Part shown: positions 25,319-33,473 of the stretch, in pieces
Position numbering within the stretch: position 1 is the first letter of the stretch
Layout: each line of letters starts with the position of its first letter
Source of the DNA: Amphibacillus sediminis NBRC 103570
Lineage (GTDB): Bacteria > Bacillota > Bacilli > Bacillales > Amphibacillaceae
Direction: 5' to 3'
Length of the DNA stretch: 39,395 nt
NCBI RefSeq assembly: GCF_001552275.1
Contig: NZ_BCQW01000026.1
Span: forward strand, 1-39,395
The notes under the pieces: generated by a model
What the model was told of the DNA's origin: nothing
Database searches by the model: none
What the model saw: only the letters and a program-made list of their open reading frames with translations
Made by a program: the position numbers and the translations under genes

Positions 25319-26311
25319 TTAGTCAACTTTGTGGTTTAAGGCTTGTTTTTTTAGAATAATTAAATCACCATCCCATTCGGGAATAAACAAGCGTCCATTA
25401 TAATAGTCCAAACTGCAAATTAACGGAAGCCGAAGCTGATCGAGCTTTGCCTGATGCAAATCATTTACCTCTGTTTCGAGATTAGGGTCTCCAGCAAGAG
25501 TAGTAATAACTTGCTTTCTACTATCAATAAATCTCACCACATGATTTTGCGTATCACCCACATAGATATTTCCTTCCTCATCTAATACAAGTGACCAAGG
25601 TCCATCAAATTCGCTCTTGTGATCACCACCAAATCTCGCTTGTAAAGCTGGACCACCATCTCCATGGTAACCCGGTTGACCAGTTCCAGCGATTAATTCT
25701 ATTTGCTGTTGATCGACATCTATCTTTCTAACTGCATAATTGCGACTATCTAAAACATAAATATGCCCATCAGGTCCACGTCTAAGATCATATATCCAAT
25801 TAAACCTGACCTCGTTGTAGCCAACAGTATCGGTTTGAAAACCAGCTATACCATCGCCTAAACAATTTAAAAGCTGGCCATCTATATTAAATTGCCATAC
25901 TCTACATCCCGTTATTTCATTTATCCATAGGTGACCATGTTTATCAAACTCACAATTCCCTATATCCTTTAATCCTATGGTCTTGCCATCAATGATTAAA
26001 TCAAGTACCATTTTACTTGGCTGGAGTTTATAAACTTTCCTGTTACCACTACTTACCAGAATGATGGTACCGTCCTTCATACCCGTTAAATAAGTTGGCT
26101 CACTAATATCAGCTTGATAATGCTTAAGTGAATCCTTGGGCTCACACGCACCAAATGACCATTCTAGATGGTTTTGCTTTACTTTTCCAAACCACCCTTG
26201 GTCAAAGTTTAACGCATAGCGATCTCCTTGATAATCATGAAAACCAAATTGAACAAACCCTTTTAGGATAGGCTCATTTTTAAAATGAAGCATATGCTCA
26301 ATTTCCCACAA
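25319..26311 (-). CDS. NHL-repeat beta-propeller protein
   Basis: About 330 residues with repeated NHL-like blades: DGHIYVLDSRNYAVRKID, EGNIYVGDTQNHVVRFID, and the linker AGTGQPGYHGDGGPALQAR typical of NHL/teneurin-type propellers. No signal peptide is apparent, so it is probably cytoplasmic. The frame opens at a GTG in GAGGTG, but that triplet is better read as the ribosome binding site for the TTG at 26311 (six-base spacer). Such proteins bind ligands or act as lactonase-like enzymes; no catalytic set is clear. Single gene. Confidence 0.85.
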   Translation of the reverse strand: MWEIEHMLHFKNEPILKGFVQFGFHDYQGDRYALNFDQGWFGKVKQNHLEWSFGACEPKDSLKHYQADISEPTYLTGMKDGTIILVSSGNRKVYKLQPSKMVLDLIIDGKTIGLKDIGNCEFDKHGHLWINEITGCRVWQFNIDGQLLNCLGDGIAGFQTDTVGYNEVRFNWIYDLRRGPDGHIYVLDSRNYAVRKIDVDQQQIELIAGTGQPGYHGDGGPALQARFGGDHKSEFDGPWSLVLDEEGNIYVGDTQNHVVRFIDSRKQVITTLAGDPNLETEVNDLHQAKLDQLRLPLICSLDYYNGRLFIPEWDGDLIILKKQALNHKVD

Positions 26312-26516
26312 AATTATCACCTCTTATTTTCTTTCAAACTTATTAGCTTATTAATCTCATCAACTTCTATATCATATAATGCATTCTAGTCTGAACAAAC
26401 AAAAATAATTTGGAACCTATTAAAAATCAACTTCTCATTGCCCAATCAAATAAATTATTATTGAATTATTTGAATAAATATGTGCGGAATTTATCCCCTA
26501 TAAAATAGAGAAATAG

Positions 26517-27560
26517 CTATTTTACTGCCATTGCAAGTTGAATTGATAACCTGATTGGAAGAGTTGCATTAGCCATCTGATTCAAATCCCCTACAAAAAA
26601 CAAATCTGCTGTGGGATAGTAAAAAGCAAATGAACCAGTTGATCCAGAATGACCAATTAATTCGCCTTTCCCCATAAAGAGACAGGCCAGTCCATTTAAT
26701 GGGATTTGCATATATCCGCCACCATAACGAATAGGCATCATAGAAGTCTGAAGCTTATTGTAGTTTGATAGTGTTCTAAAATGACTTTTATTAAATAAAT
26801 TTCCTGCAAAAAATGCTTTAATGAATATCATTAATTCTTGAACCGTGGTTATACAGCCTCCACTTGCCCCGCTACTTAATACAAAGCTCGGACGATGAAT
26901 AACTTGATTTTTATAGTAGATGTGAGGTATGTTATCGGTTTTATTAACCGGGAGATAGGTATCCTTTAGCTTGAGTGGTTCAAAGATATACTTTTTAAAT
27001 GCATTTGACAATGTTAATCCACTTACCTTTTTTATAACTTCACCTAGTATGTCAAAGTTTATATCTGCATAATAAGCTTTTCCTGTCTGTCCCGGTACAA
27101 AATGTGCGGGTAGTTTCTTAGTCAAAGCAATCATATCAAAGAGATCATGATCAAAATCTTCTTGAATCACACGTTTTCTTAAATGGTTCTTTCCTTCTAC
27201 ATAAGCATCAGAAAGCCCACTTGTTTGAAACAGGAAATGAGCTAATGTTAATGACATCGTATAGTCTTTTCCTTTATAAACATGAATTCCCTTCAAAAAC
27301 GTTCCATCTAAATACTTTGAAATGTTATCTTCCAATGACAACTTATTTTGTTCTAAAAATATTAAAATACAGGCCGTAGTAAATAGCTTCGTAATACTTG
27401 CCATAAGTAAAGGTGAATTTAATCTCCTCGTTCCGTAATTTTTTATAAATGAGAAATCCCCACTGGAATTTTCTATGAGTAAGATGCCTTCGTGGATACT
27501 CTTTGAACGAGTAAATTTATTAAAAATCTTTGCTAGTCTTCCTGTTTCAATAATTGTCAT
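26517..27560 (-). CDS. Beta-lactamase-fold serine hydrolase (class C / penicillin-binding-like)
   Basis: About 347 residues. The nucleophile motif SITK gives Ser55 and Lys58. The second motif reads YAD (Tyr164) where the usual form is YxN, and the third is HSG (His304). No signal peptide is visible, so the protein is likely intracellular or needs another export route. The frame extends six codons upstream; I prefer the ATG at 27560, with GGGAG eight bases upstream. The family includes esterases, D-aminopeptidases and PBP-like enzymes, so substrate is open. Confidence 0.88.
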   Translation of the reverse strand: MTIIETGRLAKIFNKFTRSKSIHEGILLIENSSGDFSFIKNYGTRRLNSPLLMASITKLFTTACILIFLEQNKLSLEDNISKYLDGTFLKGIHVYKGKDYTMSLTLAHFLFQTSGLSDAYVEGKNHLRKRVIQEDFDHDLFDMIALTKKLPAHFVPGQTGKAYYADINFDILGEVIKKVSGLTLSNAFKKYIFEPLKLKDTYLPVNKTDNIPHIYYKNQVIHRPSFVLSSGASGGCITTVQELMIFIKAFFAGNLFNKSHFRTLSNYNKLQTSMMPIRYGGGYMQIPLNGLACLFMGKGELIGHSGSTGSFAFYYPTADLFFVGDLNQMANATLPIRLSIQLAMAVK

Positions 27561-27649
27561 GATACTCTCCCTTATCATTAATTATTAATCATTTTCAATT
27601 AGTATGCAGACTATGTATTTAGCGTTCACGAAAAATTACACTTATCTAT

Positions 27650-27883
27650 AAAGTGAAACTTCGTTCAGTGGGGGTTTCGACACATAGGATGTGCTCGTGC
27701 AGACGTGCGACGCGAACTTAGTCAGCTTCCTCTCCCCCACTGAACGTTAGTTGACCAATCGGGCGTAACTGGCTGTTGGATCTCCCACTTAGACATGACG
27801 TGTTCCCTTATTTCTTGAAGCGGGAGTCTTACAAAAGCGATGGGGCGAGTAATCGCAGCCCCAGCTAGTTACACTGTGATAAA
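27650..27883 (+). repeat. Interspersed repeat family 1, copy 5 (full length)
   Basis: All modules are present but the 5' hairpin is shortened (GACGTGCGACGCGAAC). The 3' end reads CTGTGATAAA, which keeps pairing with the preceding ATCGCAG through a G-U wobble. It lies in the divergent gap between the serine hydrolase and GntR genes. Confidence 0.92.
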
Positions 27884-28088
27884 ACAAATGTTATATAACG
27901 GGTGTTGTATAAATTTTACCGTATAAATACGAAATGTAAAGTACTAACACCTTATTTTGGAAGAATCCAGCTTCCATTTTAGCTGTAAACCAAACAAAAG
28001 CACTAAGGTGAACAACTTAACAGTCTTTTTTTTCTTTTGCCAAGCAACACTGTTTCCATTTAAATTCTTGAAAAGTATTTACAAGTAC

Positions 28089-28129
28089 TTGACATATTCT
28101 TTTTAAGTTATATACTTATATATATAACT
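28089..28129 (+). promoter_or_regulatory. gntR promoter with overlapping 9-6-9 palindrome
   Basis: TTGACA (28089-28094) and TATACT (28111-28116), 16-base spacer. AGTTATATA (28106-28114) and TATATAACT (28121-28129) are perfect inverted arms covering the -10, so the GntR protein can block RNA polymerase. A related GTTATATAAC lies at 27890-27899. Confidence 0.8.
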
Positions 28130-28167
28130 ATAATGGTATACAACAAAAAAAAGGGGGGTGATCGCGC

Positions 28168-28551
28168 TTGAATCACTCATTTACTGACAATCAACCGCTA
28201 TTCATTCAAATTAAACAACGGATTGAAGATCAAATTGTCAATGGGCAACTTAAGGAGCACGAGCAAATTCCTTCCACAACAAAAATGGTCCAATTTTACA
28301 ATATTAATCATATCACCATATCAAAAGGGGTTAACTTGCTGGTAGATGAAGGTATTTTATATAAAAAGAGAGGTGTAGGGATGTTTGTTAATGAAGGTGC
28401 AAAGCAAGTATTGTTAAAAACTCGACAAGATGCTTTTACAAGTAACTATCTGCTACCTATGTTAAAGGAAGCAAATAAGCTAGGTTTAACTGACCATGAC
28501 CTGGCCCACATGTTTAAGAAAATAAGAGAGGAGTATCGAGATGAACTATGA
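28168..28551 (+). CDS. GntR-family regulator, YtrA subfamily
   Basis: 127 residues, the length of YtrA-type GntR proteins, with an N-terminal winged helix (PLFIQIKQRIEDQIVNGQLKE, then LLVDEGILYKKRGVGMFV) and only a short C-terminal dimer helix. Start TTG, with GGGGGG upstream. The GTG 10 bases earlier is out of frame. First gene of an operon with an ABC transporter, overlapping the next gene by 11 bases. YtrA proteins usually repress their own ABC operon and respond to cell-envelope antibiotics; the operator over the promoter fits this. Confidence 0.93.
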   Translation: MNHSFTDNQPLFIQIKQRIEDQIVNGQLKEHEQIPSTTKMVQFYNINHITISKGVNLLVDEGILYKKRGVGMFVNEGAKQVLLKTRQDAFTSNYLLPMLKEANKLGLTDHDLAHMFKKIREEYRDEL

Positions 28552-29422
28552 TATCGAGATTAATAATCTAACACTAAAGTATGGCAATTTAACAGTGTTA
28601 GACAAACTAAACCTATCGCTTCAATCAGGGAAAATATATGGTTTGATTGGCAGAAATGGCGCAGGCAAAACGTCTCTCCTAACACTTCTTGCTTCATTTC
28701 AACTCCCAACCTCTGGGTCAATTAAAATTGCCGGAGAGGAGCCGTTTGAGAATGCAAGAATCATGGCAGAAGTGACCTTTGCTTATCAAATCGATTTAAG
28801 CGAGGAAAGTTATACCGTCAACGATTACTTCTATGATGCTCTACGTTATCGGCCAAATTTTGATCTAGACTATGCTCAAACTTTAGCTAAACGGTTTGAT
28901 TTTCCTTTAGATAAACCGATAAAAAATCTCTCGAGCGGTAAGCAATCTGCAATAAATGCAACACTAGGCCTAGCCAGTCGATCAGCAGTGACTATTTTTG
29001 ATGAGATTTATGTTAATATGGACGCTCCGACACGGAAAATTTTTTATCAGGAGATAATTGAAGATCAAGCCAAATATCCTCGGTTGATGATTCTGTCCAC
29101 TCACCTTGTATCCGAAATGGATTATTTGCTTGATCATGTTCTCATTCTTGATCAAGGGAAATTGATGATCGATGAAGACTTTGAATCAGTGATTAACCGT
29201 GGATTCACTGTTACTGGACCGGTAGATGCAGTCGATCAATTTGTATCAAACAAACAACAGCTTAGCAGTCAGCAGTTAGGACAAACGAAAGCAGTTATGA
29301 TCTATGGTGAGATTGCCGATAGTGAGCGCATTCAAGCTCAACAGGCCGGTCTCGAATTAGGCCCTGTTTCACTACAGGAGTTATTTATCCATTTGACTGA
29401 AAAGGAGGCTAATGATGAATAA
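28541..29422 (+). CDS. ABC transporter ATP-binding protein (YtrB-like)
   Basis: 293 residues. Walker A GRNGAGKT is at 37-44, the signature is degenerate (LSSGKQSA, residues 130-137, instead of LSGGQ), Walker B ends with Asp154-Glu155, and the switch His188 is in LSTHL. The ~80-residue C-terminal extension (from ~205) resembles the tail of drug-exporter ATPases. The ATG overlaps the gntR end by 11 bases, and the gene overlaps the permease by a few bases, indicating coupled translation. Probably exports or senses an antimicrobial compound. Confidence 0.93.
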   Translation: MNYDIEINNLTLKYGNLTVLDKLNLSLQSGKIYGLIGRNGAGKTSLLTLLASFQLPTSGSIKIAGEEPFENARIMAEVTFAYQIDLSEESYTVNDYFYDALRYRPNFDLDYAQTLAKRFDFPLDKPIKNLSSGKQSAINATLGLASRSAVTIFDEIYVNMDAPTRKIFYQEIIEDQAKYPRLMILSTHLVSEMDYLLDHVLILDQGKLMIDEDFESVINRGFTVTGPVDAVDQFVSNKQQLSSQQLGQTKAVMIYGEIADSERIQAQQAGLELGPVSLQELFIHLTEKEANDE

Positions 29423-30119
29423 TCAGGTTCGTTCTCGCAAACTAAGGCTCACTACTGATTTATACAAAATTCTGATGACGTGGACACTTTGGTATATTCC
29501 AATTGTTACAATTGGGTCTATTATAGCGTCTCGATTTGACTGGTTTGGATTGGAATTTGGAAACTTCAATTTTTTCTTTGTTATTTTTCGAGCTTCTAAG
29601 GCTTTTATGGTGCTTACTAGCATTATTATATTTCTCTATTTCTTTAATCATTTTATCAAAAACGGTTTGACCCGACGAGAATTCTTTTGGGCATCGACAA
29701 TAGCAGCTGTCGGTGTAGCGATTAGCATAACAATTATTGCAAGTGTCCTCGAATGGCTTTTAACGATGTTGAACTGGACCGAGCCGATGCCTGAATTGAG
29801 TGTTATTAGTTTACCGACTTGGGCGATTGGTCTTATGATGACGTTAATTCTATTAAGCTCCTACTTTGGGGGCTGGTTAATCGCTGTTGCCTTCTACCGC
29901 TTTAAGCTGTTCGGCATTCTTTTTATTCCGGTTGGTCAGTTCCTTTTAATCCTGATCGAATTCTTATGGGAAGGTGAGACATCCTTATTAGACTTAATGA
30001 CTATTAACAATCCCTCTCCTTCGCTGCCATTTGCGTTAAGCGGGACAGTTGTCTTAATTGGACTTAGTCTATGGATTATTAGACTCTTAACCAAAAGGGT
30101 AGCAATCAAGCCTGATTAA
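29415..30119 (+). CDS. ABC transporter permease
   Basis: About 234 residues with roughly six hydrophobic segments (near 15-40, 50-75, 95-120, 140-165, 170-195, 205-225). No motif beyond membrane topology. Two ATGs at 29412 and 29415 follow GGAGG at 29404-29408; the second has better spacing (six bases). Third gene of the GntR-ABC operon and its membrane half. A strong terminator follows. Confidence 0.85.
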   Translation: MNNQVRSRKLRLTTDLYKILMTWTLWYIPIVTIGSIIASRFDWFGLEFGNFNFFFVIFRASKAFMVLTSIIIFLYFFNHFIKNGLTRREFFWASTIAAVGVAISITIIASVLEWLLTMLNWTEPMPELSVISLPTWAIGLMMTLILLSSYFGGWLIAVAFYRFKLFGILFIPVGQFLLILIEFLWEGETSLLDLMTINNPSPSLPFALSGTVVLIGLSLWIIRLLTKRVAIKPD

Positions 30120-30128
30120 GTTTATTTA

Positions 30129-30173
30129 GAAAATGAGAGGCATTTAGTCTTTTAAAGAATGCCTCTCATTTTC
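30129..30173 (+). terminator. Terminator of the GntR-ABC operon
   Basis: GAAAATGAGAGGCATT (30129-30144) pairs perfectly over 16 bases with AATGCCTCTCATTTTC (30158-30173), then TTATTCATT follows. The stem begins nine bases after the permease stop. Confidence 0.85.
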
Positions 30174-30474
30174 TTATTCATTCTACTAAAAAAGTTACAA
30201 TTATCTTTGATTCTGCACGTTAAATCATTGCTAACCAAAAAAACACTGCTTCAAGGCAGGCTTGACTCATACTGTCGTTACTATTCTCATTCATTTGTAA
30301 AAAGTAAGCCTCAATCACCTTATGTGCAATGAGGTGCTGAGGCTAGACACAAAAATCATTTTTGGGATATGATTTTCTCTCTTTAAATATAGCTTGTTAT
30401 CCGATTCTTTCAATCAAATTGTTAAGCTATTTGACAGCTTATTTTATCGTGGTATTTAGGTTAAGCTTTAATGA
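30174..30474. other. Intergenic stretch with one hairpin, no gene
   Basis: AGCCTCA-AT-CACCT (30307-30320) pairs with AGGTG-C-TGAGGCT (30332-30344). On the minus strand it is followed by TACTTTTT, so it may terminate the DUF3169 gene, though 130 bases past its stop. Otherwise I see no coding or repeat content. Confidence 0.5.
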
Positions 30475-31203
30475 TTATATAAATGTATTAAACTTCTTTG
30501 AATAATAAAGGTAAAATATAGATTGAATCAGCCAGATGGAGCCGATTAAGATCATAGCCACATTCCCGATACCAAAACGTGATTTAACAAAAATAGCCAA
30601 AACAAACACGATAATAAGGCAAACTTCCATATTTCGAAATGTATGATACGCTGCTTTATAAACCTGTAATTGTTCTGCTTCATCAAAACTTTCTAGCAAC
30701 TGTTTTTTGTACTTAAATGAAGTTGGGTCCCCCTTCACTCTTGGATCATGCGCTTGCATGATTCGCACAATTTTGACATCATTCAAACCACTCAAAAAGC
30801 TAAAAATAACAAATAGAATCATTGATCCGATTATCATTGGATTGCGGTCGTCTACTGCAATCCCAAATATAATAAAGCTCAACACCATGTACAGACGATT
30901 CAATGTTAAAGCTAGAAATAGCTTTTTATTAAACTGCTTGTCAGCATGATCATCCTCAATATCAACGCTTTTGTCTACTTGAGTCAACAGCTTAGCTGCA
31001 GAACGTATAATGACTAGCACTGGCAAAAGTAAGGTGACAATCAAAAACAACTGTAACCAAAAAGTATACCTAATGAGACTCTCCCACAATATAGCGATTT
31101 GATCGATGTACTCTATTGACAAGCCAAACCATGCTATCCCACCCCCTACTAGACCGCCTCCTAGCATGAGTAGCAGCATCTTCCAAACATCCCCCTTATT
31201 CAT
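30475..31203 (-). CDS. DUF3169-family membrane protein
   Basis: About 242 residues, with five to six hydrophobic segments (near 8-25, 40-65, 105-150, 195-240). The conserved cytoplasmic loop ARVKGDPTS-like HDPRVKGDPTSFKYKKQLLE followed by FDEAEQLQVYKAAY is the DUF3169 hallmark. The frame extends 33 bases upstream but GAGGAGG and six-base spacing favour the ATG at 31203, which overlaps the XRE regulator stop. The pair with an XRE regulator is common in Firmicutes; function unknown. Confidence 0.88.
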   Translation of the reverse strand: MNKGDVWKMLLLMLGGGLVGGGIAWFGLSIEYIDQIAILWESLIRYTFWLQLFLIVTLLLPVLVIIRSAAKLLTQVDKSVDIEDDHADKQFNKKLFLALTLNRLYMVLSFIIFGIAVDDRNPMIIGSMILFVIFSFLSGLNDVKIVRIMQAHDPRVKGDPTSFKYKKQLLESFDEAEQLQVYKAAYHTFRNMEVCLIIVFVLAIFVKSRFGIGNVAMILIGSIWLIQSIFYLYYSKKFNTFI

Positions 31204-31408
31204 GCCCATCCTCCTCAAAAATAAATATATCTTCAACGGTTACGCCACAAACTTTAGCTATTTTTAGCGCCAAGGAAACTGAAGGTGAATAGTCTCCCCG
31301 TTCAATTAAACTAATCGTTTGGCGTGATACGCCTACTTTCTTGCCCATTTCAGCTTGATTTAGTCCTAACTCTGCTCGATATACTTTAAGTCTATTATAT
31401 AAGGACAT
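31196..31408 (-). CDS. XRE-family HTH regulator (DUF3169 partner)
   Basis: 70 residues, essentially one HTH_3 domain: RLKVYRAELGLNQAEMGKKV, then VSRQTISLIERGDYSPSVSLAL, and KIAKVCGVTVEDIFIFEE. Such Cro-like proteins are repressors. The frame extends eight codons to a TTG, but GGAGGAG six bases before the ATG at 31408 fixes the start. First gene of the operon with DUF3169. A TTGACAA-N6-TTGTCAA palindrome upstream is its likely operator. Confidence 0.93.
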   Translation of the reverse strand: MSLYNRLKVYRAELGLNQAEMGKKVGVSRQTISLIERGDYSPSVSLALKIAKVCGVTVEDIFIFEEDGHE

Positions 31409-31446
31409 GTAAATCTCCTCCGTAGCCGACAATAATTATAGTCAGA

Positions 31447-31466
31447 TTGACAACTAAATTTGTCAA
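31447..31466 (-). promoter_or_regulatory. Candidate XRE operator
   Basis: TTGACAA (31447-31453) and TTGTCAA (31460-31466) are perfect inverted arms with a 6-base spacer, about 40 bases upstream of the regulator start. TTGACA on the minus strand could double as a -35, though spacing to the nearest TATAAT is 20. Confidence 0.6.
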
Positions 31467-31650
31467 ATAAATTATAATAAGTTTTATTTATCCAGTCAAC
31501 TATGATGATGAGAACGGATACAGCAAATCTTTTTTGATCAGCACTGCTTTCAACTCTGTTCGATTTGCTGAAACATAACAAAACTAGGCTTATCAACACA
31601 CATCCGCTGAGTATGTAATGTTATTATAATGCTGACAAATCACATTCAAA

Positions 31651-31708
31651 AAAAGACTCGGCAAATAAAATGTTCACAAATGACACACTTTATCTGACCA
31701 AGTCTTTT
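31651..31708 (-). terminator. Probable terminator after the two small membrane proteins
   Basis: AAAAGACTCGG (31651-31661) pairs with CCAAGTCTTTT (31698-31708) with one mismatch-like G-U. On the minus strand TTTTTTTG follows. The 36-base loop is long for a terminator. Confidence 0.5.
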
Positions 31709-31737
31709 CTATGCTAATACTTCATCAAATAATCAAA

Positions 31738-31959
31738 TTAGTTTTCTGAAGAGCGATTATCTGTTTCATCCTGATCACGTTTAAGCCGACGTACATACCG
31801 CACAACTTCTCTTAGCACAATGATTACAAAAACACCAAATAATATTTGATTAACGGTGTCTGTTAAGTCTCCTATAACTAGAAATGCGATTAAACCTAAT
31901 AAGTAGAAGACTAACATAATACCATGAAAAAATCGCCAATGCTTGTTTTGTAAGTTCAT
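31738..31959 (-). CDS. Small membrane protein, two spans, unknown function
   Basis: 73 residues: a first span (HGIMLVFYLLGLIAFLVIG) and a second (QILFGVFVIIVLREVVRYV), then a basic/acidic tail (RRLKRDQDETDNRSSEN). I do not recognise the family. The start ATG overlaps the upstream gene by four bases, so the pair is translationally coupled. Positive charges after the second span suggest a cytoplasmic C-terminus. Confidence 0.75.
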   Translation of the reverse strand: MNLQNKHWRFFHGIMLVFYLLGLIAFLVIGDLTDTVNQILFGVFVIIVLREVVRYVRRLKRDQDETDNRSSEN

Positions 31960-32222
31960 TTATCCTTCCCCTTTATGATTTTGCCTATGTTCACCGAACG
32001 ACGTTTCCTAACGTAATAAATAAAGTAGATTAAATTTACGATCGCCACTGCGATATAGAGATAAAACAGCTGGGTTAAATCATCAAAGCCTGCCTGATGG
32101 ATCTTTAGTCGTGGGTGAATGACGAGATAAAGGCTAGCACCGAGTAAAGCTATTGCTACAATTAAATAGCTATAATAAGCATATTTTTTTAATATAGAAA
32201 AAAATTTTTTCATAAATTTCAA
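31956..32222 (-). CDS. Small membrane protein, two spans, unknown function
   Basis: 88 residues with two spans (YYSYLIVAIALLGASLYLVI near 17-36 and LFYLYIAVAIVNLIYFIYYV near 51-70) and a basic C-terminal tail. Unrecognised. The start is TTG: GGAG stands eight bases before it, while the ATG three codons later is too far. First gene of a two-gene unit. Size and topology are shared with its partner, so the two may form a membrane complex; that is inference. Confidence 0.72.
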   Translation of the reverse strand: MKFMKKFFSILKKYAYYSYLIVAIALLGASLYLVIHPRLKIHQAGFDDLTQLFYLYIAVAIVNLIYFIYYVRKRRSVNIGKIIKGKDK

Positions 32223-32378
32223 AACGCCTGCTCCTTTTCAACAAAATAGTGCTCAATCCAAGCCTCCTCCTCTAATTGAAAATATACGAATAACACTTGT
32301 CCTGATCTTGAAAGCAACAGAATACTGTTCTAATTCTAGCTACATTTTATCATAACGTCATCTGCATACAAGCTTATT

Positions 32379-32879
32379 TCAAATTTGTTTGATCGATATG
32401 TTGAGTAATCGTTTTATTTTCGTTATACTTTTGCGCTTCCAATGTCGAACAGCATTGGGCTTAACCTGGTACTCCCGACTAATTTGGGTCATGGATTTCC
32501 CTTCGAGGATCTGGCCTTTAAACCAACGCCACTCACGTGCTGTTAATAACGCACGAATTTGCTTTAGCATTAAATAATCGTGATCATAGCTGTGTTCGTG
32601 ATAAATGGATTCATGATGGTACTCCCGTAACATCAAATGCTTTAGCTGTTGTTCTCGCCCTGCTTTGCGGATCAGATCAATAAGACGGTATTGCATTTTA
32701 TAATAAACAAACGTTGAGAACTTTCCCTTCTCTGGTTGATAGTCAACACTTGCCTGCCATAATGTAATGAGTAGCTCCTGGTAAAATTCTTGATCTTGAT
32801 CACGCACCTGAAACTTTTTTAACAAATGAAAAATCATTGGCTCATATTGCTGAACCATTTTTTGAAAAGCGTCTTCCAT
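32379..32879 (-). CDS. Sigma-70-family RNA polymerase sigma factor (SigH/ComX-like)
   Basis: About 166 residues. Region 2 is visible (YEPMIFHLLKKF, then EFYQELLITLWQASVDYQPEKGKFSTFVYYKM), with a region 4-like HTH at the C-terminus (GKSMTQISREYQVKPNAVRHWKRKSI). The layout resembles short alternative sigma factors such as ComX and SigH. The frame extends 17 codons to a TTG; the ATG at 32879 fits the family start and has GGAG nine bases upstream. No anti-sigma gene adjoins it, though a perfect palindrome does. Regulon unknown. Confidence 0.85.
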   Translation of the reverse strand: MEDAFQKMVQQYEPMIFHLLKKFQVRDQDQEFYQELLITLWQASVDYQPEKGKFSTFVYYKMQYRLIDLIRKAGREQQLKHLMLREYHHESIYHEHSYDHDYLMLKQIRALLTAREWRWFKGQILEGKSMTQISREYQVKPNAVRHWKRKSITKIKRLLNISIKQI

Positions 32880-32895
32880 ATGACCTAACTCCGAT

Positions 32896-32909
32896 AGTAG
32901 GCGCCTACT
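32896..32909. promoter_or_regulatory. Perfect 14-base GC-rich palindrome before the sigma factor
   Basis: AGTAGGCGCCTACT equals its reverse complement and lies 17 bases upstream of the sigma factor start. It is GC-rich in AT-rich surroundings, so a protein-binding site or RNA hairpin over the ribosome binding site is likely. Confidence 0.5.
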
Positions 32910-33306
32910 TGATATTCCGCGGTAAGCCAAGCATAGCTATCGACGTTAGTCCTGTCACCCTATCAAAAAATACAATTGTCCTGTTTATTCGATAGCAAAT
33001 CGTATCGAACAAACAAAAGATATCGTCGAGTTAGTTACTTTTACATTTATTTTTTTCTAATTTAGTACCATTTATTATTTTGAGCGGTTTTTTTGAAATT
33101 AAATGTGTTTCGAACGACAAGCTAGGCAATGCTGAAGAGATGATCAAACTATTAGCAAGAGACAAAGCTTTGGCATAGTTAGGCATAGATAAGCATCTAC
33201 AAAGGCGGATAAGGAGCAAGCTATCAATTTTAACTAGTATTTAACTGTCTTTTCCGATCTATTTTGTTAATATCAAAAATGTGAGCAAAAGAAAATAAGC
33301 GAAAAC
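32910..33306. other. Intergenic stretch, possible gene remnant
   Basis: No supported gene. On the + strand about 33113-33238 reads as protein-like sequence broken by a stop (GNAEEMIKLLARDKALA, stop, LGIDKHLQRRIRSKL), suggesting a decayed gene fragment I cannot name. The minus-strand 62-codon frame there lacks a ribosome binding site. Confidence 0.4.
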
Positions 33307-33345
33307 AAACCGCATCTAACTGCTTTACCTAGTTAAATGCGGTTT
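33307..33345 (-). terminator. Terminator of the PTS-lyase operon
   Basis: AAACCGCATCTAACT (33307-33321) pairs with AGTTAAATGCGGTTT (33331-33345) with one mismatch. On the minus strand TTTGTTTTC follows. It lies some 130 bases past the lyase stop. Confidence 0.75.
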
Positions 33346-33473
33346 CTGATCTGGCATAGATCAACCTATTAGACGGATTCCCTCGAAAATACAGAGGTAT
33401 TTTCTTTGTGATGTAGCGTTGTCAAAGCCTTCACTAGAAGTGAAATAAAGCTGTTCCTTTGTCCTGCTAAGAA

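Noticed and set aside
33031-33219. 62-codon minus-strand frame
   Set aside because: No ribosome binding site; the opposite strand looks like a decayed gene fragment.
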